From: an uncultured bacterium
Lineage (GTDB): Bacteria > Cyanobacteriota > Vampirovibrionia > Gastranaerophilales > Gastranaerophilaceae
DNA length: 64,000 nucleotides
Assembly: GCA_900549855.1 (NCBI GenBank)
Contig: URPS01000004.1
Coordinates: forward strand, 1-64,000
Reading direction: 5' to 3'
Shown piece after piece: positions 16,470 to 27,141 of the stretch. Position numbers and translations under genes: made by a program. The notes under the pieces were generated by a model. That model was not told the origin of the DNA. It saw only the letters and a program-made list of their open reading frames with translations, and did no database searches. How positions within the stretch are numbered: position 1 is the first letter of the stretch; the number at the start of each line of letters is the position of its first letter.

Positions 16470-16586
16470 AAACACCTTTAGATATTATTGTAGAGATATA
16501 TTACAACAATTTTTAAATATAAACTCGTTCAATTAACACAATTTATTTGGCAATGTAGGGTGCATTTAATGCACCATTAACTTAAC

Positions 16587-17991
<1,405 letters not shown>

Positions 17992-18471
17992 CTAGCTTTG
18001 GAACCTTTCTTCGTCGTAAGTAATCATTTCAAGCATAGATTGCCAATTGTCGAAAATTTCTTCAGGCTTGAAGTATAGGTTAATTTCTCTTTCTGCGCTA
18101 GCTAGAGAATCAGAAGCATGGATTACATTGTATTCCATAACTTGTGCAAAGTCAGCTCTTATTGTACCAACGTCAGCTTTCATTGGGCTTGTTGCACCAA
18201 CAATATGACGAACGCTTTCGATTGCTTCGTAGCCTTCAATAACCATTGCTACAACAGGTCCGCTTGTAATATAATGTACAAGTCTTGGATAGAATGGTTT
18301 TCCGTAGTGTTCTTCATAATGTTTTGCAGCTAATTCTGGTGTTACTTGAAGTAACTTCATTGCTACTATTTTAAATCCTTTGTTTTCAAATCTTTCAAGG
18401 ATTTTTCCGATTAAACCTCTTTTAACACCATCCGGTTTAATAGCAACAAATGTTCTTTCTTCTGTTTTCAT
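17992..18471 (-). CDS. ndk: Nucleoside diphosphate kinase
   Basis: 159 aa. '[18 protein letters not shown]' opens the fold, and the phospho-histidine is His118 in '[18 protein letters not shown]', followed by the usual C-terminal 'FKPEEI' region. It transfers the gamma-phosphate between NTPs and NDPs. The chain is about 10-15 residues longer at the C-terminus than the compact forms. AGGAGAGG lies just before the ATG. Confidence 0.96.
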   Translation of the reverse strand: MKTEERTFVAIKPDGVKRGLIGKILERFENKGFKIVAMKLLQVTPELAAKHYEEHYGKPFYPRLVHYITSGPVVAMVIEGYEAIESVRHIVGATSPMKADVGTIRADFAQVMEYNVIHASDSLASAEREINLYFKPEEIFDNWQSMLEMITYDEERFQS

Positions 18472-18633
18472 AACCTCTCCTACTTATATGTAAATATCAG
18501 ATAAAATATTATAAATTTCACCATGGGAATGCACCCTATCATCACTATTAGAACATAAAGCCTAAGAAAAGTAAAGAGTTGAAATTGAATAATAATGCAT
18601 TATGCAGTTATTTGGGTGTGTTATAATTCATTT

Positions 18634-19272
18634 ATGAAAAAATTTTTCTTGTCACTTTTAGATTTAATATATAAAAAGAAATGTTATTTTTGTTCATCAT
18701 CAAAATCATCATTCAAGATGTGCCCAAAATGTTATGATGAGATGATTTATGGCAATTTTTTTGCTCAAAGAATTATTGATGGAGTTAACGTATATTCTTG
18801 TGGTATTTATGAAAGAACACTCCAGAAATTAATTAGAGGGTTAAAATATCATAAGCAAAAAGAGTTGGCGTATTATCTTGCTAAATTCATGTATGAATAT
18901 TGGATACAGCTTGATGATAAACGTCGGTTTCAAGTTATTCCTACACCATTGCATAAAAATAGAATTAAGAAACGTAAGTATAATCATATGGAATTGGTTG
19001 CGGAAGAATTTTGCGCTTTGAGTGGTTTTAGTTTAAACAATGATTTGGTAAAACGTATAAAAGATACGAAACCTCAATACAAATTATCCAGACAAGAACG
19101 ATTGAAAAATCTTTCTGAAGCGTTTGAAGTCGATATTACGAAAAATTTAAAAATGCCGGTTTTGATTTTGGATGACATTTGTACAACAGGCTCAACTTTT
19201 GAAGAAATGATTAAAACGCTTAAATCTGTAGGAATCACAGACATTGTTTGTCTTGCTGCATCAAGCCCATAA
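18634..19272 (+). CDS. ComF-family amidophosphoribosyltransferase
   Basis: 212 aa from the ATG at 18634. N-terminal zinc finger Cys17-x2-Cys20 and Cys30-x2-Cys33, then a type I phosphoribosyltransferase domain with the PRPP loop 'VLILDDICTTGSTFEE' near the C-terminus. ComFC homologues take part in DNA uptake, but the family is widespread and the substrate is not established. TATAAT (18622-18627) is 6 nt before the ATG, so a leaderless mRNA is likely; the upstream in-frame ATG at 18595 would lie before the promoter. Confidence 0.9.
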   Translation: MKKFFLSLLDLIYKKKCYFCSSSKSSFKMCPKCYDEMIYGNFFAQRIIDGVNVYSCGIYERTLQKLIRGLKYHKQKELAYYLAKFMYEYWIQLDDKRRFQVIPTPLHKNRIKKRKYNHMELVAEEFCALSGFSLNNDLVKRIKDTKPQYKLSRQERLKNLSEAFEVDITKNLKMPVLILDDICTTGSTFEEMIKTLKSVGITDIVCLAASSP

Positions 19273-19899
19273 TATATTTACCTTCTCCGTGGACACTACT
19301 GGCAGGTAAAAATTACAAATGAAGCAATCCAGTCGTAAAGTTGGTAGAATGACATTAAGTAAAAAAATCAATCAAATGCTAAAGTAATGGATTGCCACGA
19401 AAATTCTCGAAGTTCTAATCAAACCTATAAGCTCTAAATCACAATTTTCTCGCAATGACGTTGCACTAGTCATTCTGCGCTCCGTCATTACGAATGTTTT
19501 CCACTCCACTTACCAGTTTGCGTCATTGCGAGCGGGAGCGAAGCAATCCAGTCGCAAAGCTGGTAGGATGACATTAAGTAAAAAAATCAATCAAATGCTA
19601 AAGTAATGGATTGCTACGAAAATTTTCGAAGTTCTAATCAAACCTACAAGCCCAAAGTATTAATTTTCTCGCAATGACGGCAAGCTGGTAGGTAAAACTA
19701 CAGGCTGTTTTAAAACAACTTTCCACTTTCAACTTAAGAAAGCCGACCCAATGTCTAAATGCGTTTTCTTCTACCTCACACTAACCCTCTCTTGGATTAT
19801 TCGGGGTGTCGGCGGAGTAACGTCCGACCTCCACCTTACGGGCTTACGCCCTACAGAAAATCCGCTCTCCTGCTAGGCGAGGGAATGCTCCTTAACTTA
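19273..19899. repeat. Tandem array of palindromic CATTGCGAG repeats plus a second repeat family
   Basis: No gene is seen in 627 bp. 19310-19490 and 19525-19690 are two near-identical units: 'GCAATCCAGTCG...', a middle with 'AATCAAATGCTAAAGTAATG', and a closing 'TTTTCTCGCAATGACG'. The two ends, CATTGCGAG and CTCGCAATG, are complementary. 19791-19883 repeats the element found at 3344-3435, with the same GTCGG(C)...GTAACGTC(C/T)GACC layout. Confidence 0.8.
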
Positions 19900-21600
19900 C
19901 TATTCTACAGAAGCCAAAAGCGTATTGATTTCAGAAATCAAATCTTCATTCTTTGTTTTAACAGCATTAACAAGTGCTTTTTTAAGTAATGATTTTGCTT
20001 TATTAGGGCTATTGAATTCTATCATCAATTCTGCTGCAGATTTATAATTTTGCGCAATTTCTTCTTTAGAATTTGAAAGTTCGTAATTTCTAACAGCCTC
20101 TGCATAATATTTCAAAGCTTTATCTTTTTTCTTAAACTGAACACAAGCGTCAGCAGTATTGCTCAAAACATATCCTTTCATAGAATTATCTGTAGTTTGA
20201 GCAACAAGTTTTCTTGCAACTTCATAATAGTCAAAAGCATCTTCATCATACTTATCAGTAAAAATATTAGCCATTCTGGTTAAGGAATCAGATTGTCCAA
20301 CCAAGTCATCAGATTTACCTGCATAAGAAATTGAAGTCATATAGTGATTTAAAGCCGGCCCTACTTCATTAACGTCATCATAAATTTGTGCCATAGAAAA
20401 ATGAGCACGTGATTTTACATTAACATCGGTTGTGTACTGCAAAGACTTGTTGTAGCTATTTAGTGCTTGAACAAAGTGATCATTATCATCATAGATTTTG
20501 CCGATTTCTAAGCAAATTCTTGATTGTGTTTCGTTGTCTTTTAATTCAGCAGCTCTGTTGAATGCTTCTTTGAACATTTGCATTGCACGTTGAGGATTGT
20601 TAGAAAAAGCTTGTTTTCTAGCTTCTACAAACAATGATTTCAACTTTGTATCTTGTGGAATGATGGTTATATTTGGTTTTTTAGATATTGTTTTTTGAGC
20701 TTGAACAAATTCTTCTTCCAAAGTTAATTCTTCCGGCTCAATTTCAATAACACCTTGTTCTTCTTCTGCTGCAGGAATAGCTTCCGGAATTTCTTCATGT
20801 GAAGTTTCAACTGCTATAGTTTCTTGATTTTCTTGAACTTCTTTCTCTTGAGCTTTTTCAGGCTCTTTTTTGTCGTTATTTTCAGGGAATTTTACCAAGA
20901 AATTTGGATTAACTTCTTCTTCATTGTAGCTGTAATTAATTCTTTGTAAAAATAAAGCGTCTAGCCAATTTTGAACAACCTTAGAATCTTTGTTCAAAGT
21001 TTCGGAAATATATTTGTCGAGCATGGATGCAGCAATTTTCAAATTACTCTGAATTAAATTTACTTGTGGCTGCGGCTCTCTTACAAGCTGTTCAACAATT
21101 TCTAAATAGTGATTGACTTGCTCAACAATATCTTCCGGTGTCGCAATTGCTTTAATAGTATTTCTGAAATCTTTCAAAATCTGAGCAATATTAACTTTGT
21201 TGCTTCTTTGTTGAGGATGAGGAGCTTGTTGCTGTACACTTTGTTGCGGCTGTTGGTTTATAGGCTGATATCCACCTTGCATACCGGCTTGATATTGCAT
21301 TGGATTAACTTGATGATTATCATATCTGATTGGTGGCGGAGTATTTACCTTGTATGTTTGTCTTTGTGGATAAGCAGAAGGATAAGCATTTGCAGCAGGA
21401 GAATAAATCGCTTGACGATTAGGGGCTTGTTGTTGAACATCTTCAACTCTGCCACGAGCTACGGTTTGTTGGTTTTGACGTTGTTGCTGTTGCTGGTCTT
21501 GCGCATTACTATTGTGACCGTCCTTGTCTGTACTGTCACTTCCTGCGTTATAATTGCCTGTCTCCCTTTGTGGATAAGGGCGTGGGCGTATTGTATTCAT
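19900..21600 (-). CDS. TPR protein with Gln/Pro-rich N-terminal region
   Basis: About 566 aa from the ATG at 21600 (MNTIRPRPYPQRE). An ATG at 21630 exists, but a TATAAT on the coding strand at 21633-21638 would place the transcript start after it. Residues ~1-140 are disordered and Gln/Pro/Asn-rich. Residues ~240-290 are very acidic. From ~310 to the end, six or so TPR units are visible ('FKEAFNRAAELKD', 'ALNSYNKSLQYTTD', 'ALKYYAEAVRNYELSN'). It is a cytoplasmic scaffold by inference; the partner is unknown. Confidence 0.7.
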   Translation of the reverse strand: MNTIRPRPYPQRETGNYNAGSDSTDKDGHNSNAQDQQQQQRQNQQTVARGRVEDVQQQAPNRQAIYSPAANAYPSAYPQRQTYKVNTPPPIRYDNHQVNPMQYQAGMQGGYQPINQQPQQSVQQQAPHPQQRSNKVNIAQILKDFRNTIKAIATPEDIVEQVNHYLEIVEQLVREPQPQVNLIQSNLKIAASMLDKYISETLNKDSKVVQNWLDALFLQRINYSYNEEEVNPNFLVKFPENNDKKEPEKAQEKEVQENQETIAVETSHEEIPEAIPAAEEEQGVIEIEPEELTLEEEFVQAQKTISKKPNITIIPQDTKLKSLFVEARKQAFSNNPQRAMQMFKEAFNRAAELKDNETQSRICLEIGKIYDDNDHFVQALNSYNKSLQYTTDVNVKSRAHFSMAQIYDDVNEVGPALNHYMTSISYAGKSDDLVGQSDSLTRMANIFTDKYDEDAFDYYEVARKLVAQTTDNSMKGYVLSNTADACVQFKKKDKALKYYAEAVRNYELSNSKEEIAQNYKSAAELMIEFNSPNKAKSLLKKALVNAVKTKNEDLISEINTLLASVE

Positions 21601-21756
21601 TGTATTAAACAATATAAACCGTCCTTCCATTAATTATATCGGAATTTTTAAGCAGTTCTTTACCGTTTTTGTTAAATATCATTTATTTGTATGATATTTA
21701 TTTAATGGAAAAAATTTGGAAGTCATGATTTTAAATTAAAAATATAAAAATTTATC

Positions 21757-22545
21757 CTACTTTGAGTTCAAATTTATCTCATCAAGTTTTTGATAAATAG
21801 CAGAAATTGTTAGATATAATATATCCTGCCCGAAATTAGGGAAATCAATATTGAATCCAATATTGTATAACATTCCATTAGAATAAATCACTCTCGAGTT
21901 TATATACCCGATAAAATTTGCTTTTTCTTGAATAAACATATTTTTTAATTGATTGTTATAACTATTAACCAGATGGCTAGGTAAATCCGAATTGTACGTA
22001 ATAAGATTTTTACCATCAAAAAACGAGTTCAAAATATATTCATTACCTACAAGAAATTCTTCCAAATGAACTCTATCTTCTACTTGCGGTAAATTTTGTG
22101 AAACAAATTCTTTTACCTGCAAAACTTCTGCCAAAGAATTTGCTTTCTGACAAAATCCGTCTGTCTTAACCATCAGCGGATAAATAGAGGGATAAGATAA
22201 AATTTTTGGCGCTAAAATTTTGTACTTGTCGAGCATTTTTCTTGCATAACTATCTGATAAAACGAGTTTTGACCAATTGGAAGTAAGCGCAATACAATTT
22301 ACATAATTTGTGCGCAAAACATCCGCTATACCTTGAAAAACAAATTTTTCATCCTCTACAAAAACAACATCAATTTTCAAAGACCGACATTTTACCGCAA
22401 GTTCTTTAAACGTATTAAATCTTATACAAACAACATTTTCTGATTCAAAATTTGTATAAAATTTATTCAAATATTTTGAACCGGACAAAAATTTTAAAGC
22501 AGATGAATTTTTATCACCAATAAAAAGTACATTTAATGGTTGCAT
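21757..22545 (-). CDS. PurD/ATP-grasp-like protein, divergent
   Basis: About 262 aa from the ATG at 22545 (MQPLNVLFIG). The GGAGG used for it lies inside the Cys-rich end of the previous gene; the ATG at 22563 directly abuts that site. 'LNVLFIGDKNSSALKFL' parallels the start of phosphoribosylamine-glycine ligase (PurD), and 'LKIDVVFVEDEKFVFQGIADVLRTNY' parallels PurD's 'DLvvvGPEapLvaGi'. The ATP-grasp part is recognisable ('YPLMVKTDG', 'VHLEEFLVGNEYILNSFFDGKN') but shorter than the ~420 aa of true PurD. It is probably not a working GAR synthetase. It overlaps a PurN-like gene, which strengthens the purine-enzyme origin. Confidence 0.55.
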   Translation of the reverse strand: MQPLNVLFIGDKNSSALKFLSGSKYLNKFYTNFESENVVCIRFNTFKELAVKCRSLKIDVVFVEDEKFVFQGIADVLRTNYVNCIALTSNWSKLVLSDSYARKMLDKYKILAPKILSYPSIYPLMVKTDGFCQKANSLAEVLQVKEFVSQNLPQVEDRVHLEEFLVGNEYILNSFFDGKNLITYNSDLPSHLVNSYNNQLKNMFIQEKANFIGYINSRVIYSNGMLYNIGFNIDFPNFGQDILYLTISAIYQKLDEINLNSK

Positions 22546-23018
22546 CCGCCACATCCTCCACAATTACCACTGCAACCTTTTGAAAGTATAGTTTTCATAT
22601 CAACAGTTTCATTGTTCAAAACTTTTTCCACAACCAGAGGATAAATCACTTGTTCTAAATAAGTTATTTCCTGCAAAACTTCATCAAAATGAGCAGAATT
22701 AGAAATCATGAGCGGATATTGGGCAACAATTCTGAATGGGTTATTAAAATATATTGTTAAACCGGTAACTTTGTTTCCATATAGCATTGAATCTCTGATA
22801 GGTTCGTCGCTTTCCATAAATGCAGGAAAAAGCGAATAATGTGATTTGAGCATTGGAATATCAGAATTTGTTTTAAAATTCACTGATACAATCAAATCAA
22901 AATCAGAATAATTTTGTGGAATTGAATCAAAAGTAAATACCTCTGCATTTTTCAACTGACATTTGATAGCATCAATTACTGGAATGTATTCAGAATATAA
23001 TACTGCAACTTTTTTCAT
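22533..23018 (-). CDS. PurN-like (GAR transformylase fold) protein with Cys-rich C-terminal tail
   Basis: 161 aa. 'MLKSHYSLFPAFMESDEPIRDSM' corresponds to PurN's 'iNiHPSLLPaFpG..a...A'; 'GNKVTGLTIYF' to 'Gvk.tGcTvHfV'; and 'RIVAQYPLMIS' to 'GpiiaQ.avpv'. The catalytic His is kept, but the preceding Asn is Ser/Lys, and the catalytic Asp before 'IVAQ' is absent, so formyl transfer is unlikely. The last 14 residues, CSGNCGGCGGCNH, form a Cys-rich metal-binding-like tail that PurN lacks. A TACAAT-like -10 (23025-23030 on the other strand) lies 6 nt before the ATG. It overlaps the PurD-like gene by 13 bp. Confidence 0.6.
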   Translation of the reverse strand: MKKVAVLYSEYIPVIDAIKCQLKNAEVFTFDSIPQNYSDFDLIVSVNFKTNSDIPMLKSHYSLFPAFMESDEPIRDSMLYGNKVTGLTIYFNNPFRIVAQYPLMISNSAHFDEVLQEITYLEQVIYPLVVEKVLNNETVDMKTILSKGCSGNCGGCGGCNH

Positions 23019-23041
23019 ATTTGTATTGTAGCATGAAGTGG

Positions 23042-23172
23042 GTCTTTAAGTCTTTAGGTCGTTAAGACGTTAAGTTCATTTAAAAATTTTCTTATATAAA
23101 ACTTGTTAAATTTTGTATTTTATTATATGAGCGTTAGCGAATTTATCGAACTTAACGATCTAAAGACTTAAC
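23042..23172. repeat. Long palindromic repeat, 'GTTAAG' family (A1)
   Basis: The left arm is built of AAGTCNTTAAG-like words, the right arm of the inverted words (GAACTTAACGATCTAAAGAC), and a core 'GAGCGTTAGCGAATTTATCG' lies next to the right arm. It has the opposite orientation to the copies at 23794, 28494 and 29762. Confidence 0.75.
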
Positions 23173-23276
23173 CAAAAATCGTAAATCTTGCTTTAATAAT
23201 TGTTACAATTAGTAGAAATAATTTTTTTTATTGATTAGAATATCTATTGGGTATAGAAAGAGGGGAATTTTTTAAA

Positions 23277-23789
23277 ATGAATGCTAATAAAGTACTTTTA
23301 CCTAATGACGTAAGAAAACTTTTAAATATAGATAATAAAGAGATAGTTGAATTATGCAAAAAAACTTCAGTCACCCCGAAAAAAGACCAAAAAGGTCAGA
23401 TTTATTTTTCAGTAGATGAAGTTAAAAAATTAAGAAACGCAAAATCAGCAGTAGTTACAGAAATGAAGAATAGTGAAAAGAAAGCGACATTACCCGTTAT
23501 GACAAAACCAAACTCACAAGCCGTTGTAAATGGTTTATTAGAAACCCTCAACAAAATGGAAAATAACATTACTACATCTATGACAAAGCTTATTGATGAA
23601 AAACTTGAAGGCATGGATGATGTTGTTTTGGAACTCGTTAGATGTAAAACAGAAAACGAAAACCTTAAGAATAAGGTTAACGAATTGAACAAAGAAAACT
23701 TTAAACTTAAAAACGTTTTGAATAGCTTCAAACCTCTTATGTGCGGATTTTACATTAAGAAGGAAGAAGATACTAATTTTATGTTGTAA
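23277..23789 (+). CDS. HTH/MerR-like N-terminus with C-terminal coiled coil
   Basis: 170 aa from the ATG at 23277; GAGGGG lies 10 nt upstream. Residues ~5-55 ('LLPNDVRKLLNIDNKEIVEL ... GQIYFSVDEVKKLRNAK') fit a MerR/excisionase-type winged helix, in which the final strand-helix reads the DNA. Residues ~105-155 ('LDEKLEGMDDVV...' to 'NELNKENFKLKNVL') form a coiled coil. It is likely a DNA-binding or structural protein that dimerises. It is flanked on both sides by A-type palindromic repeats and lies directly upstream of recA. Confidence 0.55.
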   Translation: MNANKVLLPNDVRKLLNIDNKEIVELCKKTSVTPKKDQKGQIYFSVDEVKKLRNAKSAVVTEMKNSEKKATLPVMTKPNSQAVVNGLLETLNKMENNITTSMTKLIDEKLEGMDDVVLELVRCKTENENLKNKVNELNKENFKLKNVLNSFKPLMCGFYIKKEEDTNFML

Positions 23790-23793
23790 AAAT

Positions 23794-23917
23794 GTCGTTA
23801 AGTCGCTAAGTCATTAAGTCGTTAGGTTCAATAAATTCGCTAACGCTTATATGAATTAAAATTATAAAAAAAATTTTTTTAAAGAACTTAACGACTTAAT
23901 GACCTAAAGACTTAACA
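23794..23917. repeat. Long palindromic repeat, 'GTTAAG' family (A2)
   Basis: Left arm GTCGTTAAGTCGCTAAGTC..., core TTCAATAAATTCGCTAACGC, right arm GAACTTAACGACTTAATGAC.... It fills the gap between the coiled-coil gene and recA. Confidence 0.8.
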
Positions 23918-23939
23918 ACTTTAAATAAAGGTGATTTTA

Positions 23940-24953
23940 ATGGCAAAAGAAGAAACAGTAAACGTATCAGACGAAAGAAATAAAGCACTAAAACTTGCTA
24001 TAGAAAAGATTGAAAAAGATTTTGGTAAAGGTGCTATTATGAAGCTTGGCGACAAACCTTCTGTTAGCGTTGAAACTATACCTACCGGTGCTTTAGCTCT
24101 TGATGTGGCTCTTGGAGTTGGTGGTATTCCACGTGGAAGAATAATTGAGATTTATGGTCCTGAATCATCAGGTAAAACAACTTTGGCACAACATATTGTT
24201 GCTGAATGCCAAAAAAGAGGCGGTATTGCAGCATTCGTCGATGCAGAACACGCACTTGATCCTGAATATGCCAGAAACCTTGGTGTAAATGTTGATGAAC
24301 TTCTAATTTCTCAACCGGATACAGGTGAACAAGCTCTTGATATTACAGAAGAATTAGTACGCTCCGGAGCAGTTGATATTATTGTTGTTGACTCTGTTGC
24401 AGCACTTGTTCCAAAAGCTGAAATTGAAGGTTCTATGGAAGATCAGCAAATGGGCTTGCAAGCAAGATTGATGTCTAAAGCTTTGAGAAAATTAACAGGT
24501 ATTATTGGTAAAACAAGAACAACCGTTATTTTCATCAACCAGTTAAGACAAAAAATTGGCGTTATGTACGGTAATCCTGAAACAACTACAGGTGGTAATG
24601 CACTTAAGTATTACGCATCAGTTCGTTTGGAAATCAAACGTGTTGAAGGTTTAAAAGGCGATGGAGAAGAAATCGGAAACCACGTAAGAGTTCGTATTCT
24701 TAAAAACAAAGTTGCGCCTCCATTCCGTACAGCAGAATTTGATATTATTTTTGGTAAAGGTATTTGCAAAATCGGCAATATCCTTGATGTAGCTGTTGAT
24801 TTAGATATTGTTAAAAAAGCTGGGTCATGGTTTAGTTTTAAAGACGATAAATTAGGTCAAGGTCGTGATAAGGCTAAGGAGTTCTTGGGAGCTAATCCTG
24901 AGATTCTAAATGAAGTCGAAACGCTTGTTCGTGAGAAATTAGCGGAAAACTAG
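23940..24953 (+). CDS. recA: Recombinase A
   Basis: 337 aa from the ATG at 23940, with AAAGGTG upstream. Walker [10 protein letters not shown] at residues 73-81, '[18 protein letters not shown]', loop '[18 protein letters not shown]' and '[15 protein letters not shown]' are canonical. It forms filaments on single-stranded DNA for strand exchange and SOS induction. No LexA-box-like palindrome is evident in the gap upstream, which is filled by an A-type repeat. Confidence 0.98.
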   Translation: MAKEETVNVSDERNKALKLAIEKIEKDFGKGAIMKLGDKPSVSVETIPTGALALDVALGVGGIPRGRIIEIYGPESSGKTTLAQHIVAECQKRGGIAAFVDAEHALDPEYARNLGVNVDELLISQPDTGEQALDITEELVRSGAVDIIVVDSVAALVPKAEIEGSMEDQQMGLQARLMSKALRKLTGIIGKTRTTVIFINQLRQKIGVMYGNPETTTGGNALKYYASVRLEIKRVEGLKGDGEEIGNHVRVRILKNKVAPPFRTAEFDIIFGKGICKIGNILDVAVDLDIVKKAGSWFSFKDDKLGQGRDKAKEFLGANPEILNEVETLVREKLAEN

Positions 24954-24993
24954 ATTGGCTTAAAGCTTGATTTTATTGACTTTAAACAACTTG

Positions 24994-25022
24994 TTGACAA
25001 AGTTGTTTGAGTGTGGTATAAA
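24994..25022 (+). promoter_or_regulatory. Near-consensus sigma70 promoter of a candidate orphan sRNA
   Basis: TTGACA (24994-24999), a 17-nt spacer, then TATAAA (25017-25022). It is one of the best -35/-10 pairs in the window, yet no gene follows; a terminator appears about 20-45 nt after the expected start. Confidence 0.7.
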
Positions 25023-25028
25023 GTTATT

Positions 25029-25080
25029 GGGGTAAATGTATATTTTTGAGTCTTGCACACATTGCAAGACTTTCCTTTTA
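25029..25080 (+). ncRNA. Candidate short sRNA after recA
   Basis: The expected transcript runs from about 25029 to the T-run after the hairpin AGTCTTGCA (25049-25057) / TGCAAGACT (25063-25071). It would be only ~50 nt with ~20 unpaired bases at the 5' end. No ORF is present. Its layout (strong TTGACA promoter directly followed by a terminator hairpin) matches the two Abi-associated RNAs at 31052 and 44999, but the sequence differs. Confidence 0.45.
25049..25080 (+). terminator. Rho-independent terminator
   Basis: Perfect 9-bp stem (25049-25057 / 25063-25071) with CACAT loop and TTTCCTTTT tail. It could end recA read-through as well as the candidate sRNA. Confidence 0.8.
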
Positions 25081-25818
25081 TTTATTCAAAAATAAATCCC
25101 AAGCTGGACAGTAGTGTCCAGTAAAAGCAAATTACTTTTTAACTTCCATGATGACTGCAAGACTAAATGTTAACCAAATGATAAAGTATAGACTATAGTC
25201 TTACGTTACGTCATTGCGAGCGCTTTTCACTTCACTTTCAAATGTGTAGTGTAACCTACAAGCCAGTAAGTGTAATGTAAAACGAAGTAATCCAGTCAAA
25301 AGTATGGATTGCCACAAAAATTCTCCAAATTCTAAACAAACCCACAAGCTCAAAATCACAATTTTCTCGCAATGACGGCAAACTGGTAGTTACCACCAAA
25401 AAGTCAACTCAATGTCTACGTGCGAGGGTAAATGCACATTGAACTTGTAGTTTTGCGCTACGTCATTGCGAGCGGAAGCGAAGCAATCCAGTCATAAAGC
25501 TGGTAGATTTACGTAAGGCTAAATGTTAACCAAATGCTAAAGTATAGATTGTAGTCTTGCGTTACGTCATTACGAAAAACGTTAGTGACGAAGTAATCCA
25601 GTCAAAAGTATGGATTGCCACGAAAATTCTCCAAATTCTAATCAAACCCACAAGCTCAAAATCACAATTTTCTCGCAATGACGTAGTTATTTTATAAACC
25701 CATATCCTATAAATGGTTGATGTGTTAACTACCAAAATACTGTACTATAGATTTGGACTATAGTAGGGATAATTAGGTGTTGACTACGCTGATTTTATCC
25801 TTAAAAACGGGATAAGGT
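25081..25818. repeat. CATTGCGAG palindromic repeats upstream of the flagellar operon
   Basis: Two or more units run from about 25190 to 25690 (with CATTGCGAGCGCTTTTCACTTC, GCAATCCAGTC and TTTTCTCGCAATGACG words). The last ~120 bp hold a perfect palindrome TACTATAG (25743-25750) / CTATAGTA (25758-25765) that could be an operator for the next gene. No protein-coding gene is seen. Confidence 0.75.
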
Positions 25819-26925
25819 ATGATAGATTCAATATTTTTTGATGATTTATATAAACAATTTTCTTGGTTTGATTCTCTATTTACAACTGTTGTAGAGAATT
25901 GTAGCAAGGAATTTTTCTTTGATGGATTCGAATACAAACTTGCGTCTATCAGCACAAATATGAATGTGCTTTCTCAAAATGAAACATTTTTCGTTACTAA
26001 AGTAAAAATTAATTCTAAAAATGATGTTTATATAAGGATTTCACAAGAAGCTATTAATGTTATATTAGACAAAGTTCTTGGTAAAAATAACAGAAGATTT
26101 GATTTATCAGAAGTTTCTGAATTAGAAGCAAGAGTTATTACTTCTTTCAATGATTTTTTATATGAAACATTATCACCTTATTTCACTATAGAACCACATA
26201 AAAGATATAATGAAATATTACATTTAACTTTTTTTGTAAAAAGTGAAATTTCTGATTCTGCTGCAAAATTTATTATTTCTGTTCCAAAAGAAATTCTTTC
26301 ACCACAAGAATTGGAACAAAAAGAACCAAGATTTAGCGATAGTGATTTTGCAGATTGTCCGGTAGAAGTTAATTTGTTACTGGGAACAACAACTTTCCCT
26401 GTTGCAGATATAAAAAAACTTGATGTTGGAGATATTGTCGTATTTGAAAATAGTAATTCTTCTGAAATGACATTATCTTGTTACAACATAATCAAAAAAT
26501 TTCAGGTTAAACCTAATATTGATATCGTAGAACCTTATGATACCTCTGGAGGAGATAGTATGGAAGATAATACAAATACTAATTTGTGGGATAGTATTCA
26601 AGTCGACATGGCAGCCGAATTTGATAAAGTTAAAATAACTCTTGGCGAACTCAAGAGTATTGAAGAAGGTTTGATTGTTGATTTATGCTCTGTTTACGAT
26701 AACAAAGTTTCTCTAAAAGTTGGCGGAAAAACAGTAGCAGCCGGAGAACTTGTAATTATCAATGACAGATTTGGTGTAAGAATTGAAAAAGTTAGCGAAT
26801 CAACTGCTTCATCAGAAGATAAACAAGAACCAAATGACCATCAAGAAGATGTTTCAGAAGAAGAAGCTCCTGCTGAAGATTTTGATTACAGCGACTTCGA
26901 AGTAGAAGACGGGCAAGAGAGTTAA
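25819..26925 (+). CDS. FliM/FliN-like switch (SctQ-type) protein with two SpoA domains
   Basis: 368 aa. The N-terminal ~160 residues resemble a divergent FliM/SctQ middle domain ('ISQEAINVILDKVLG', 'ELEARVITSFNDFLYE'). Then comes one SpoA domain ('CPVEVNLLLGTTTFPVADIK', then LDVGDIVVFENS, about 183-220) and a second, FliN-like one ('VKITLGELKSIEEGLIVDL', then KVSLKVGGKTVAAGELVII, about 275-325). The C-terminal ~45 residues are very acidic. It would form the cytoplasmic ring that sorts export substrates or switches rotation. It is the first gene of the operon that continues with fliO, fliP, fliQ and fliR. Confidence 0.8.
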   Translation: MIDSIFFDDLYKQFSWFDSLFTTVVENCSKEFFFDGFEYKLASISTNMNVLSQNETFFVTKVKINSKNDVYIRISQEAINVILDKVLGKNNRRFDLSEVSELEARVITSFNDFLYETLSPYFTIEPHKRYNEILHLTFFVKSEISDSAAKFIISVPKEILSPQELEQKEPRFSDSDFADCPVEVNLLLGTTTFPVADIKKLDVGDIVVFENSNSSEMTLSCYNIIKKFQVKPNIDIVEPYDTSGGDSMEDNTNTNLWDSIQVDMAAEFDKVKITLGELKSIEEGLIVDLCSVYDNKVSLKVGGKTVAAGELVIINDRFGVRIEKVSESTASSEDKQEPNDHQEDVSEEEAPAEDFDYSDFEVEDGQES

Positions 26926-26935
26926 TTAATGAATT

Positions 26936-27100
26936 AATGAATTGAAAGGTTGAACAGCGGAATAGTTGAACAGTGGAATAGTTCATTTAGTTCGCTAAAG
27001 CTCACAGAATTTATATATGACCGAAGGGAATTTAACAAACTTTTCCACCTTTCCGCTTTTCAACTCTTCAACTAACTTAATTCAACCCTTCAACTCAATC
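26936..27100. repeat. Long palindromic repeat, 'TTGAA' family (B1)
   Basis: Left arm of GTTGAA/GGAATAG words, core TAGTTCGCTAAAGCTCACAG then TTTATATATGACCGAAGGG, and a right arm of the inverted words (CTTTTCAACTCTTCAACT). It lies between the FliM/N-like gene and fliO. Confidence 0.8.
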
Positions 27101-27141
27101 AAAAGTTTTGAAATTACTAAACAAATAGGGAACAAACAAAA

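Noticed and set aside
19759..19989. Open frame overlapping the end of the TPR protein
   Set aside because: Lies in repeat sequence and antisense to a well-supported gene.
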